Below, piece after piece: positions 1 to 6,279 of a stretch of DNA of 8,600 bases. The notes under the pieces were generated by a model that made no database searches, was not told the origin of the DNA, and saw only the letters and a program-made list of their open reading frames with translations. Source of the stretch: Actinomycetota bacterium (GTDB lineage Bacteria > Actinomycetota > Thermoleophilia > Gaiellales > Gaiellaceae); contig VGCB01000081.1 of the NCBI GenBank assembly GCA_016870235.1, positions 1-8,600 of the forward strand. The letters are read 5' to 3'. A program made the position numbers and the translations under genes. Within the stretch, counting starts at the first letter, position 1. The number at the start of each line of letters is the position of its first letter.

Positions 1-338
1 CGGCGGGCGAGCGGATCGCGCTCGTCCCCGTCACGGGCCGCCTGCGCTTCGACAGCTTCCGGCTCGCCTTCGCGGCGGCGCTCGCGGGCCTCGGCATCGT
101 CCCGTCGCCGGCGTTCGCGTGCGCCCGCGCGATCGAGGAAGGGTTGCTCGTCGACGCGCTCCCGCCGGTGACGGTCGGCGAGATCTGGCTCGTGCAGCCG
201 GGACGGACGCCGGCCGCACGGGCCCGCGCGTTCGTGGAGCTCGTGCACGAGCACTTCCCCCGCTCGTCCCCGCACGGGGCGCCGGGGTCAGGAAGCGCGC
301 CCGAGGGCGGCGCTACCCGCCGATCGCGACCGCGGTGA
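1..338 (+). CDS. LysR-type transcriptional regulator, C-terminal fragment
   Basis: This is the 3' end of a gene that begins before the window; the frame is open from base 3 and stops with TGA at 336-338, giving about 111 visible residues. The visible part resembles the second half of a LysR substrate-binding domain: a 'GRLRFDS' stretch, an 'AALAGLGIVPSP' segment, an 'IEEGLLVDALP' segment, then a beta strand 'EIWLVQPGR' and a final helix 'ARAFVELVHEHFP'. This order (helix, Gly-leu-Gly-ile loop, 'G-L-L-V-x-x-L-P', strand, C-terminal helix) is the classic end of the LysR effector domain. The DNA-binding helix-turn-helix lies outside the window, so the class rests on the effector half only. The last 25 or so residues are low-complexity Pro/Gly/Ser/Arg and overlap the convergent PPDK gene by 26 bp. 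The regulated genes cannot be told from here. Confidence 0.72.
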   Translation, partial: AGERIALVPVTGRLRFDSFRLAFAAALAGLGIVPSPAFACARAIEEGLLVDALPPVTVGEIWLVQPGRTPAARARAFVELVHEHFPRSSPHGAPGSGSAPEGGATRRSRPR

Positions 339-2919
339 CGCCGGCGTCGCGCAGCGTCGCCTGCGCGGCGGCGAGGCGGGCGAGCGGCACCCGGTAGGGC
401 GAGCAGCTCACGTAGTCGAGCCCGAGCTCGTGGCAGAAGGCGACCGAGCGCGGCTCGCCGCCGTGCTCACCGCAGATCCCGAGCTTGAGGTCGCTCTTGA
501 CGCCGCGCCCGCGCTCGACCGCGATCCGCATCAGCTCGCCGACCCCCTCCTGGTCGAGGACCTCGAACGGGTTCCGCTCGAGGATGCCGGTATCGAGGTA
601 GTGGGTGAGGAACTTGCCCTCGGCGTCGTCGCGCGAGAACCCGAGCGTCGTCTGTGTCAGGTCGTTCGTCCCGAAGGAGCAGAAGTCGGCGGTCGCGGCG
701 ATCTCGTCGGCCCGAACGCAGGCGCGCGGCAGCTCGATCATCGTGCCGCACCGGTACTCGACCGTCGGCTCCTCGGCAGCGACGCGCTCGGTCAGGTCGC
801 GGAGCCGTCGCAGCTCCTCGCCGAACCCGACGAGCGGGTGCATGATCTCGACCATCGGCGGCGCGCCCGTGCGCTCGGCGACCGCACGGGCCGCCCGGAC
901 GATCGCGCGCACCTGCATCTCGTACACCTCGGGCCACTGCAGGCCGAGCCGGCAGCCGCGCGTCCCGAGCATCGGGTTCTGCTCGCGCAGCTCGAGGATG
1001 CGGCGGCGCATGCGATCGTCGGTCGCCTCCTCGAGCGGCGGCAGGAACTCGTGGAGCGGCGGGTCGAGGAGCCGGATCGTGACCGGGAAGCCGGCCATCG
1101 CGTCGAAGATCCCCTCGAAGTCCGCCTGCTGCATGGGCAGCAGCCGCGCGAGCGCCGACCGTCGCGCCTCCTCCGAGCGCGCGAGGATCATCTCGCGCAC
1201 GATCGGCAGCCGGTCCTCGGCCATGAACATGTGCTCGGTCCGGCAGAGCCCGATCCCCTCGGCGCCGAACTCGCGCGCCTTCGCCGCGTCCTCCGGCGTG
1301 TCCGCGTTCGCGCGCACACGCATGCGACGTGCGTCGTCGGCCCACTCGAGCACCGTCGAGAAGTTCTCGTCGATGCCCGGCGGCACGAGCGGGGCGGCGC
1401 CGAGCATGACGGTGCCGTCGCCGCCGTCGATCGTGATCAGGTCGCCTTCCTTGAGCACGCGACCGCCGATCGTGACGGTCCGCGCCGCCGTGTCGATCTC
1501 GAGGCCGTCACAGCCGGCGACGCACGGCTTCCCCATCCCACGCGCGACGACCGCCGCGTGCGAGGTCATGCCGCCGTGGGCGGTGAGGACGCCGCGGGCG
1601 TGGATGAGCCCGTGGATGTCGTCCGGCGTCGTCTCCCAGCGCACGAGCACGACGCTCTCGCCCGCCCGCCCGAGGGTCTCCGCCGAGTCGGCGTCGAGGA
1701 CGATCGCGCCGGCGGCGGCGCCCGGCGAGGCGTTCAACCCTCGCGCCACGACCTCGACGTCGGCGGTCGGGTCGATCGTCGGGTGCAGGAGCTGGTCGAG
1801 CTGGCCGGGGTCGATGCGGGCGACTGCCTCCTCCTTCGTGATCAGCCCCTCCTGCTCCATCTCGACCGCGACCCGGAGGGCCGCCTTCGCGGTGCGCTTG
1901 CCGGTGCGCGTCTGCAGGAGGTAGAGCCGCCCCTCCTCGACCGTGAACTCGATGTCCTGCATGTCGCGGTAGTGCTGCTCGAGCCGCGAGAGCGTCTCGA
2001 GGAGCTGGTCGTATGCGGCCGGGAGCTCGCGCTCCATCAGCGCGATCGGCTCGGGCGTGCGGATCCCGGCGACGACGTCCTCTCCCTGCGCGTTGATGAG
2101 GAACTCGCCGAAGACGATGTTCTCGCCGGTCGAGGGGCTGCGGGTGAAGCAGACGCCCGTGCCGGACGTGTCGCCCTTGTTCCCGAACACCATCTGCACG
2201 ACGTTGACGGCGGTGCCGAGATCGTCGGGGATGTCGTACGTGCGGCGGTAGACGCGGGCGCGCGGCGCGTCCCACGAGTCGAAGACGGCGCGCGTCGCGC
2301 GGCGCAGCTGCTCGCGCGCGTCCTGCGGAAAGGCCGAGCCGACCGACTGCTCGTAGATCCCCTCGTAGGTCTCCACCAGCTCGTGCAGGTCGTCCGCCGA
2401 GAGGTCGACGTCGAGCGCGGCCCCGCGACGCACCTTCAGCGACTGCAGCTGGCTCTCGAACGCGTGGCCGTCGACGCCGTCCACCACCTCGCCGTACATC
2501 TGGATCAGCCGCCGGTAGGAGTCGTACGCGAACCGCGGGTTGCCGGTCGTCGCCGCGAGCCCCTCCACGGCGGTGTCGTTGAGGCCGAGGTTGAGGATCG
2601 TGTCCATCATCCCCGGCATCGAGATCGCCGCCCCCGAGCGCACCGACACGAGCAGCGGGTCGGCATGATCACCGAACCGCTTGCCGGTCTTCGCCTCGAG
2701 CCGGCCGATGTGCTGCTCGACCTCGGCGTCGAGCCCGTCCGGCACCTGGCCGTCGCTCCGCATGTACGCACGGCACGCCTCGGTCGTGATCGTGAACCCC
2801 GCGGGGACGGGCACGCCGAGCGTGGTCATCTCCGCGAGGCCGATGCCCTTCCCCCCGAGGAGCTCACGCCCGCCGGGCGCCTCCTCGTCGTAGTCGTAGA
2901 CGTACCTCATCGCGCTCAT
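313..2919 (-). CDS. ppdK: Pyruvate, phosphate dikinase (PPDK)
   Basis: Cytosolic enzyme that interconverts pyruvate + ATP + Pi and phosphoenolpyruvate + AMP + PPi, used in glycolysis or gluconeogenesis. The 868-residue length fits the family (about 870-880). The N-terminal ATP-grasp region (about 1-340) shows LLGGKG with Lys24, SVRSGA with Arg94, and MPGMMDTILNLGLND. The swivelling phosphohistidine domain (about 380-505) has GGMTSHAAVVARGMG with catalytic His454 and, two residues before it, Thr452, the known site of regulatory phosphorylation. The C-terminal PEP/pyruvate barrel has FGTNDLTQTTLGFSRDD (from residue 749) and CGEHGGEP with catalytic Cys816. All key residues seem intact. I start at the ATG at 2919 (MSAMRYVYDYDEE); an ATG at 2910 is equally possible. 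The open frame continues upstream to 3357, but that extension is low-complexity and outside the family. No Shine-Dalgarno is visible. The regulator gene lies at 4951-5793. Confidence 0.97.
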   Translation of the reverse strand: MSAMRYVYDYDEEAPGGRELLGGKGIGLAEMTTLGVPVPAGFTITTEACRAYMRSDGQVPDGLDAEVEQHIGRLEAKTGKRFGDHADPLLVSVRSGAAISMPGMMDTILNLGLNDTAVEGLAATTGNPRFAYDSYRRLIQMYGEVVDGVDGHAFESQLQSLKVRRGAALDVDLSADDLHELVETYEGIYEQSVGSAFPQDAREQLRRATRAVFDSWDAPRARVYRRTYDIPDDLGTAVNVVQMVFGNKGDTSGTGVCFTRSPSTGENIVFGEFLINAQGEDVVAGIRTPEPIALMERELPAAYDQLLETLSRLEQHYRDMQDIEFTVEEGRLYLLQTRTGKRTAKAALRVAVEMEQEGLITKEEAVARIDPGQLDQLLHPTIDPTADVEVVARGLNASPGAAAGAIVLDADSAETLGRAGESVVLVRWETTPDDIHGLIHARGVLTAHGGMTSHAAVVARGMGKPCVAGCDGLEIDTAARTVTIGGRVLKEGDLITIDGGDGTVMLGAAPLVPPGIDENFSTVLEWADDARRMRVRANADTPEDAAKAREFGAEGIGLCRTEHMFMAEDRLPIVREMILARSEEARRSALARLLPMQQADFEGIFDAMAGFPVTIRLLDPPLHEFLPPLEEATDDRMRRRILELREQNPMLGTRGCRLGLQWPEVYEMQVRAIVRAARAVAERTGAPPMVEIMHPLVGFGEELRRLRDLTERVAAEEPTVEYRCGTMIELPRACVRADEIAATADFCSFGTNDLTQTTLGFSRDDAEGKFLTHYLDTGILERNPFEVLDQEGVGELMRIAVERGRGVKSDLKLGICGEHGGEPRSVAFCHELGLDYVSCSPYRVPLARLAAAQATLRDAGVTAVAIGG

Positions 2920-2933
2920 CGCAGAATGAGGGG

Positions 2934-2939
2934 AGGCTA
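2934..2939 (-). promoter_or_regulatory. Possible -10 element of PPDK (TAGCCT)
   Basis: Minus-strand TAGCCT fits the actinobacterial TANNNT -10 pattern and ends 14 nt before the PPDK ATG at 2919, which would give a leader of about 7 nt. The same TAGCCTCCC string occurs just upstream of the PPDK regulator gene. No clear -35 box is seen. Confidence 0.25.
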
Positions 2940-3144
2940 GCGGGTTTGCAAGCGTGGGCTTCCCGCAGGCGAAGAAAGCGCTGCAAAGGGCACGACGGGC
3001 TGACCGCGGAAGCCCAGCCGTCGGGTGACCGGAGCGGCAACGCCGTCTGCCCGAGCGCGAGGACGTCCTCGACGAAGGGGTCGAGCCGCGCCGCGATCGG
3101 ATCGGGCGCCCAGCCGTGACGGCTCGTACTTGCGTCACCGGATG

Positions 3145-3156
3145 CTTGCATGCAAG
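3145..3156. promoter_or_regulatory. Perfect 12-bp palindrome CTTGCATGCAAG
   Basis: A perfect dyad in the divergent intergenic region, 28 bp before the GTG of the membrane-protein gene. It is AT-richer than its surroundings and could be an operator for a dimeric repressor or activator. No second copy is seen, though TTTGCAAGC near 2945 shares a half-site. Function is a guess. Confidence 0.22.
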
Positions 3157-3172
3157 ATGACCGCAGGGATAC

Positions 3173-3179
3173 GGGGAGG
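3173..3179 (+). promoter_or_regulatory. Ribosome binding site GGGGAGG deciding the 3184 start
   Basis: GGGGAGG lies 4 nt before the GTG at 3184. It is the only Shine-Dalgarno-like site in front of this frame; the in-frame ATGs at 3142 and 3157 have none. It therefore favours GTG 3184 as the start, although the spacing is short. Confidence 0.5.
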
Positions 3180-3183
3180 GCGT

Positions 3184-3456
3184 GTGAAGACGTCTGCGGT
3201 GATGCTCGGGCTGTGCGGCCTGAGCCTGTTCGTACCGGGGGTCGCGGTCGCGACGGTGGTCGCCATGGCGCTGGCGGCGCTCGCGGGGTTGCTCGCCGGC
3301 CGGCTGCACGCGGCCGAGGAGGTGCTGCGGCGACGGAAGGAGTACGCGACGACGCACGTCTCGCTCCGCCGGAAGGCGTGGTTCTGCGACGACGCCGCGT
3401 TCGCGCTCTGCGTGCTCGGCGTCCTCTTCGCGCTCCCGATCGAGCTGCCGATCTGA
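3184..3456 (+). CDS. Small hypothetical membrane protein (90 aa)
   Basis: The product is 90 residues from GTG 3184. The N-terminal 40 residues are strongly hydrophobic (LGLCGLSLFVPGVAVATVV, then AMALAALAGLLAG), enough for one or two membrane segments. A basic, charged middle follows (about 41-66, with EEVLRRRKEY and SLRRKAW), then a second hydrophobic stretch (about 71-87) to the C-terminus. By the positive-inside rule the charged loop probably faces the cytoplasm. I recognise no family. The frame stays open upstream to 3025, but that extension is Arg/Pro-rich shadow sequence. The S51 peptidase gene begins 11 bp after its stop, so the two are probably co-transcribed and may be translationally coupled. 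Confidence 0.6.
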   Translation: MKTSAVMLGLCGLSLFVPGVAVATVVAMALAALAGLLAGRLHAAEEVLRRRKEYATTHVSLRRKAWFCDDAAFALCVLGVLFALPIELPI

Positions 3457-3467
3457 CCTTCCTGCCC

Positions 3468-4169
3468 ATGCGAGAGTGTCACGGCCCGTGCGAGACTGCG
3501 CCGGTGCCGGGACACGTGATCGCGATGGGAGGCTTCGCGCTGCCGCTCGTCGAGCGGATGCTCGAGCTGACCGGAAAGCCGCGCCCGCTCCTCCTCTACG
3601 TCCCGACGGCGATGGGCGACACGCACGCGCGAATCGCGGAGTTCTACGAGTGGTCGCGCGCGCTCGGTGCCGAGCGCGACCACCTGAGGCTCTTCGGGAT
3701 CCCCGACGACCCGCTGGGACGGGTCGCCGCCGCCGACGCGATTCTCGCCTCCGGCGGCAACACAGCGAACATGCTCGCGGTGTGGCGCGTCCACGGCGTC
3801 GACCGCGCGCTGCGCGACGCGTGGGAGGCGGGCACGGTGATCGGCGGGCACTCGGCCGGCGCGAACTGCTGGTTCGAGGCGTGCGTGACCGACTCGTTCG
3901 GCCCGGAGCTGCAGCCGCTGCCGGACGGGCTCGGGCTCCTCACCGGCTCCTTCTGCCCGCACTACGACGGCGAGCCCCGCCGCCGGCCGGCGTTCACGGC
4001 GCTCGTCCGCGAAGGCGTGCTCCCGCCCGGTCTCGCCTGCGACGACGGAGCGGCGGCCTGGTTCGACGGGACGGCGTTCCGCGGCGTCCTCGCCGGCACC
4101 CCGGGCGCAGGCGCCTACCGCGTCACGGCAGCGGGCGAGGAGCGCCTCGACGTTCTCCCCGGCGTCTGA
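3468..4169 (+). CDS. Peptidase family S51 (peptidase E-like) hydrolase
   Basis: The 233-residue product matches the cytosolic PepE/cyanophycinase-like serine hydrolases of family S51. Visible family blocks in order are: HVIAMGGF near the N-terminus, LLLYVPTAMGD, FYEWSRA, ILASGGNTANMLAVWRVHG, the nucleophile elbow GGHSAGANCWFE with Ser129, VTDSFGPEL, GSFCPHYDGEPRRRP with probable catalytic His165, and CDDGAAAWF. Glu137 after the nucleophile is a candidate third triad member. PepE itself cleaves Asp-X dipeptides, but this subgroup's substrate is not settled, so I do not assign one. The usual Gly-rich 'GGGGF' near the N-terminus is shortened to GGF. The start is ATG 3468; GTG 3504 would remove 12 residues with two cysteines that are not typical of the family. 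No good ribosome site is seen, in keeping with coupling to the gene 11 bp upstream. Confidence 0.9.
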   Translation: MRECHGPCETAPVPGHVIAMGGFALPLVERMLELTGKPRPLLLYVPTAMGDTHARIAEFYEWSRALGAERDHLRLFGIPDDPLGRVAAADAILASGGNTANMLAVWRVHGVDRALRDAWEAGTVIGGHSAGANCWFEACVTDSFGPELQPLPDGLGLLTGSFCPHYDGEPRRRPAFTALVREGVLPPGLACDDGAAAWFDGTAFRGVLAGTPGAGAYRVTAAGEERLDVLPGV

Positions 4170-4170
4170 C

Positions 4171-4226
4171 CGGACGGCGCGCGATCGTGGCCCCTCGACT
4201 CGCGTCGATCGGCGTGGAGCCGTCCG
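4171..4226. terminator. Possible bidirectional terminator between convergent genes
   Basis: CGGACGGC at 4171-4178 pairs perfectly with GCCGTCCG at 4219-4226, and an inner CGATCG/CGATCG pair could extend the structure. It begins right after the S51 stop and lies in the 84-bp gap before the convergent Nudix stop. There is no T-tract, so this is a weak call based on position and dyad symmetry. Confidence 0.3.
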
Positions 4227-4253
4227 ACCGAGCTCGACGCGTGCCCGGCGGAG

Positions 4254-4700
4254 TCAGCCCGACGCCGCCGGCAGCGCCGACACCGCGTCCGTGAGGATGC
4301 GGTGGTGGTCGAACGCGAGCGCCGTCTCGCCCGAGAGCACACGGTCGACCGGGAGGAACGCCGCGTCGCCCGCGTCGTCGCCGTCGCGGGGATCGGGGAG
4401 GCCGTCCCGGACGACGGCGAACGCGATCGAGATCGTCCGCCCCCGTGGATCGCGCCCCGGCGCCCCGTAGGCGCCGATCTGGGCGCAGTCGGCGGGCGCG
4501 AGCTCGATCCCCGTCTCCTCCGCGAGCTCGCGTGCGACCGCGTCGGGCAGGTCCTCGTCGGGATCGACGAATCCGCCGGGAAGCGCCCAGCCGCCGGGGA
4601 AGGGCTCGTTCCGCCGCCGGATCAGGAGGACGTGCAAGGCGCCGTCGCGGGTCGTGAGCACGATCGCGTCGACGGTGACGGCGTAGCGGTTCGGCTCCAT
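4254..4700 (-). CDS. Nudix hydrolase
   Basis: The 148-residue, single-domain product should hydrolyse a nucleoside-diphosphate-linked substrate in the cytosol using Mg2+. The Nudix box is perfect: G43, five residues, E49, seven residues, R57-E58-L59, E61-E62, then G64-I65. The preceding block, LLIRRRNEPFPGGWALPGG, and the later FDHHRIL segment resemble ADP-ribose pyrophosphatases and the Nudix half of NrtR-type NAD regulators. The winged-helix part of NrtR is absent, so an enzyme is more likely than a repressor. ADP-ribose as substrate is an inference. I chose ATG 4700 (MEPNRYAVTVDAIV) because the family begins there; the open frame upstream to 5129 is Arg/Ser-rich shadow of other genes. It lies 32 bp downstream of the small membrane gene and may also have its own promoter. 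Confidence 0.92.
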   Translation of the reverse strand: MEPNRYAVTVDAIVLTTRDGALHVLLIRRRNEPFPGGWALPGGFVDPDEDLPDAVARELAEETGIELAPADCAQIGAYGAPGRDPRGRTISIAFAVVRDGLPDPRDGDDAGDAAFLPVDRVLSGETALAFDHHRILTDAVSALPAASG

Positions 4701-4706
4701 CGGGAC

Positions 4707-4712
4707 ACCGTA
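4707..4712 (-). promoter_or_regulatory. Possible -10 (TACGGT) for leaderless Nudix transcript
   Basis: Minus-strand TACGGT fits TANNNT and ends 6 nt before the ATG at 4700, the spacing expected when transcription starts at the start codon itself. No Shine-Dalgarno is present. A -35 box is not clear. Confidence 0.28.
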
Positions 4713-4732
4713 GCGGCGGCGGACGGCAGCGA

Positions 4733-4954
4733 CTATCTCTTGCCGGCGCGGGAGCGGATCTCTGCCATCCAGGCAAGGGCGCGGAGGCCGAGCCAGATCG
4801 GCGTCAGCAGCACGTAGAAGAGCAGCACCGCGACGGCGATGCTCGACCACCAGAGCGCCCAGTAGCGGATTGGTGCCCAGCCCTTCTCCGACATGTCGCG
4901 GCGCACGCCGGTGGCGAAGCGCCCCCAGCGCGCGTTCGGGTTGGGGTCGGTCAC
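4733..4954 (-). CDS. Small single-pass membrane protein (73 aa)
   Basis: The 73-residue product starts at GTG 4954. The N-terminus is polar and basic (about 1-30), followed by a Trp-rich hydrophobic stretch (about 31-57, including YWALWWSSIAVAVLLFYVLL) and a short basic tail ending AGKR. This suggests one transmembrane helix. I recognise no family. The start codon overlaps the stop of the PPDK regulator gene as GTGA (4 bp), which is strong support both for the reading frame and for translational coupling, so it is made together with that regulator. Any functional link to PPDK control is only suggested by this overlap. Confidence 0.72.
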   Translation of the reverse strand: MTDPNPNARWGRFATGVRRDMSEKGWAPIRYWALWWSSIAVAVLLFYVLLTPIWLGLRALAWMAEIRSRAGKR

Positions 4955-5793
4955 GGGATCCGCTCGCGCTGCCGCTCGGCGACGAGACGGAGGATGCGAA
5001 GGGCGGTCTCCTCGACAGACAGCTCCGAGACGTCGAGCACCGGGCAGCCGAGGCGCCGGTGGAGCGCCGTCGCCTCGTCGAGCTCCTCGAAGATCGCCTC
5101 CAGCTCCGCGTAGTTGTTGCGGGGGGCACCCATGCCGCGAACGCGCTCCTGCCGGATCTCGAGCAGCCGCTCGGGGTCGATCGTGAGGCCGACGATCTTC
5201 GTCGGGTCGGTCTCGAACAGCGCCGGCGGTGGCTGCACGCCGCGGACGACCGGGATGTTCGCGGCCTTCGTGCCGAGGTAGCCGAGGTAGATGGAGAGCG
5301 GTGTCTTCGACGTCCGCGAGACGCCGACGAGCACGACGTCGGCCTCGTCGAGCCCGCCGCCGATCCCGTCGTCGAACCGCACCGCGAACTCGATCGCCTC
5401 GACGCGCTTGAAGTACGTCTCGTCGAGCGGCGCCCGCGCGCCCGGCTGCCCGCGGGCGGCGACGCCGGCGACCCGCGAGATCGAGTCGATCGGATGGCCG
5501 AGCAGGTCGCAGTAGTGGACGCGCGAGCGCCGGCAGAGCTGGCGCATCGCGTGGCGCATGCCCGGCTCGACGAGCGTGTAGACCATCACGGCCGGGTGCC
5601 CGCGCGCGGACTGGACGGCACGCTCGAGGTCGGCGACGTGCTCCACCCGTGGATGCCGGATCTCGACGAACGGGAGGTCGGGGAACTGCGCCTCGAGCGC
5701 GACGACCAGGCGCGCCGCCGTCTCGCCCGTCGAGTCGGAGAGGATGTGCAGCTCGATCGGCCGCGCGTCGATGTCCCCCTGGGCGCTCGTCAC
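4951..5793 (-). CDS. pdrp: PPDK regulatory protein (DUF299 kinase/phosphorylase)
   Basis: Bifunctional regulator that inactivates PPDK by ADP-dependent phosphorylation of the Thr two residues before the catalytic His, and reactivates it by Pi-dependent removal of that phosphate. The 280-residue length and blocks match the family: ILSDSTGETA (17-26), YCDLLGHPID (94-103), DETYFKRVEAIEFAVRFDDG (124-143), and the P-loop GVSRTSKTPLS (157-167), followed by YLGTKAANIPVV. The C-terminal third has RNNYAELEAI and GCPVLDVSELSVEETA. The E. coli relative (PpsR) acts on PEP synthase, but the window holds a PPDK with the target Thr, so PPDK is the likely partner. The start is GTG 5793, with no Shine-Dalgarno but a TAGCCT hexamer 7 nt upstream. 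It overlaps the small membrane gene by 4 bp. Confidence 0.95.
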   Translation of the reverse strand: MTSAQGDIDARPIELHILSDSTGETAARLVVALEAQFPDLPFVEIRHPRVEHVADLERAVQSARGHPAVMVYTLVEPGMRHAMRQLCRRSRVHYCDLLGHPIDSISRVAGVAARGQPGARAPLDETYFKRVEAIEFAVRFDDGIGGGLDEADVVLVGVSRTSKTPLSIYLGYLGTKAANIPVVRGVQPPPALFETDPTKIVGLTIDPERLLEIRQERVRGMGAPRNNYAELEAIFEELDEATALHRRLGCPVLDVSELSVEETALRILRLVAERQRERIP

Positions 5794-5800
5794 CGGCGGG

Positions 5801-5806
5801 AGGCTA
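5801..5806 (-). promoter_or_regulatory. Possible -10 (TAGCCT) for leaderless regulator transcript
   Basis: Minus-strand TAGCCT ends 7 nt before GTG 5793, which would place the transcription start at or next to the start codon. The extended string TAGCCTCCC also precedes PPDK (2931-2939). There is no recognisable -35 box at the normal distance. Confidence 0.3.
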
Positions 5807-5985
5807 CCGTGCCGCGTTGAACTGCACTCGGAAGGGCTCCTTCTTCACGGGAGGGGAACCATCGAGGCGTCGCCCCAAGGCTACAGCTGCGCGCCGTCGA
5901 TCCTCCGCGACCGCGCGACTGCCCGCACCGATCCCCTCGGGAGCAACCGCCTGCAATCCCCTCCGATCACCATGTCGAGGAGGCA

Positions 5986-6038
5986 AGTGCGGCCGTCCGC
6001 GGCCGCAAGAACCGAGTCTCCGCCCGAACGGCCGCACT
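5986..6038 (-). terminator. 11-bp-stem hairpin, possible original GST terminator
   Basis: AGTGCGGCCGT (5986-5996) pairs perfectly with ACGGCCGCACT (6028-6038) around a 31-nt loop that itself contains a GC-rich dyad. If the 6042-6278 element is removed in thought, this hairpin would start within a few bases of the GST stop codon, the place for a transcription terminator. There is no T-tract, so the role is inferred from position. Confidence 0.35.
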
Positions 6039-6107
6039 CAGCCGGGATCCACCGATTGGCGTGATCGCTGGTCGTCTGACTGCGCGCGCCTGCCGGGGTC
6101 GTCAGGA

Positions 6108-6162
6108 CGTGCGTGGGACAGGTCGGGAATGCTCCTGCCTTGTCGATCCTGTCCCGCGCGCG
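6108..6162. repeat. Hairpin A inside the MITE-like element
   Basis: The core GGGACAGG (6115-6122) pairs with CCTGTCCC (6148-6155). The stem extends outward to 6108/6162 with two G-T wobbles, and inward by TCG/CGA past a single bulged base at 6147. The loop is about 18 nt. Confidence 0.6.
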
Positions 6163-6169
6163 GAGCGCA

Positions 6170-6221
6170 CCGCCTGGGTGCAACCCCTCCATGCCTGCTC
6201 GGAGGGGCTGCACCCGGGCGG
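6170..6221. repeat. Hairpin B inside the MITE-like element (21-bp stem)
   Basis: Arms 6170-6190 and 6201-6221 pair at 19 of 21 positions, plus one T-G wobble (6175/6216) and one mismatch (6183/6208), around a 10-nt loop (ATGCCTGCTC). It is the strongest hairpin I found in the window and far longer than chance would give. Immediately after it, GCCTGGC is directly repeated at 6228-6234 and 6237-6243. Confidence 0.75.
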
Positions 6222-6279
6222 GAAGCGGCCTGGCGAGCCTGGCAGGATGCACCGCCCGCGCCAATCGGTGGATCCAGGC

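Larger units (their letters stand above)
2920..3183. other. Intergenic region with coding-like minus-strand remnant
   Basis: This 264-bp gap separates divergent PPDK and the membrane-protein gene, so it should carry both promoters. About 3002-3121, read on the minus strand, shows codon use typical of a real gene here: roughly 90% G/C at third positions and only about 60% at second positions. It encodes peptides such as HGWAPDPIAARLDPFVED and VLALGQTALPLRSPDGW. The frame could start at an ATG at 3151 and stop at 2864-2866 (95 codons), but the downstream part looks non-coding and runs into PPDK in another frame. It may be a small unrecognised gene or a decayed fragment of one. I do not recognise the protein. 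Confidence 0.25.
5794..6041. other. Non-coding spacer upstream of the PPDK regulator
   Basis: Together with the adjacent mobile-like element this makes 486 bp without a gene. Open frames cross it on both strands, but they are Arg/Pro/Ser-rich and match nothing I recognise. The right end (5986-6038) forms a hairpin described separately. The left end holds the putative promoter of the regulator gene. A short GAAGG-GCT-CCTTC hairpin lies near 5831-5843. I see nothing else. Confidence 0.5.
6042..6278. mobile_element. MITE-like non-autonomous element, 20-bp TIRs, CTCAG duplication
   Basis: The ends 6042-6061 and 6259-6278 are inverted copies matching at 19 of 20 positions (only 6044/6276 differs), including a perfect 17-bp block with core CCACCGATTGG. 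The element is flanked on both sides by CTCAG (6037-6041 and 6279-6283), as expected of a 5-bp target duplication. Equally, TCA can be taken as a 3-bp duplication with TIRs one base longer. The 237-bp interior has no convincing gene, only two strong hairpins, so a transposase would have to act from elsewhere. This combination is the signature of a miniature inverted-repeat element. Alternatives are a structured RNA closed by the long-range pairing, or a dispersed palindromic repeat. I cannot name a family or check other copies. Confidence 0.55.

Noticed and set aside
313..338. 26-bp overlap of the LysR and PPDK 3' ends as a regulatory device
   Set aside because: Short convergent tail overlaps are common in GC-rich genomes, and the overlapping LysR tail is low-complexity; no hairpin or other signal supports a special role.
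430..2940. Long open frame of 836 codons antisense to PPDK
   Set aside because: It is a GC-rich shadow of the PPDK gene; the product is Arg/Asp/Leu-rich with no recognisable domain, while the minus-strand frame is an intact conserved enzyme.
2920..3357. N-terminal extension of PPDK to an upstream start at 3357
   Set aside because: It adds 146 low-complexity residues absent from the family; homology begins at MSAMRYVYDYDEE.
5881..6264. Minus-strand 127-codon frame over the MITE-like element
   Set aside because: Its sequence simply reads through the TIR and hairpin arms (giving for example ANRWIPA from the TIR); no start context, no domain.
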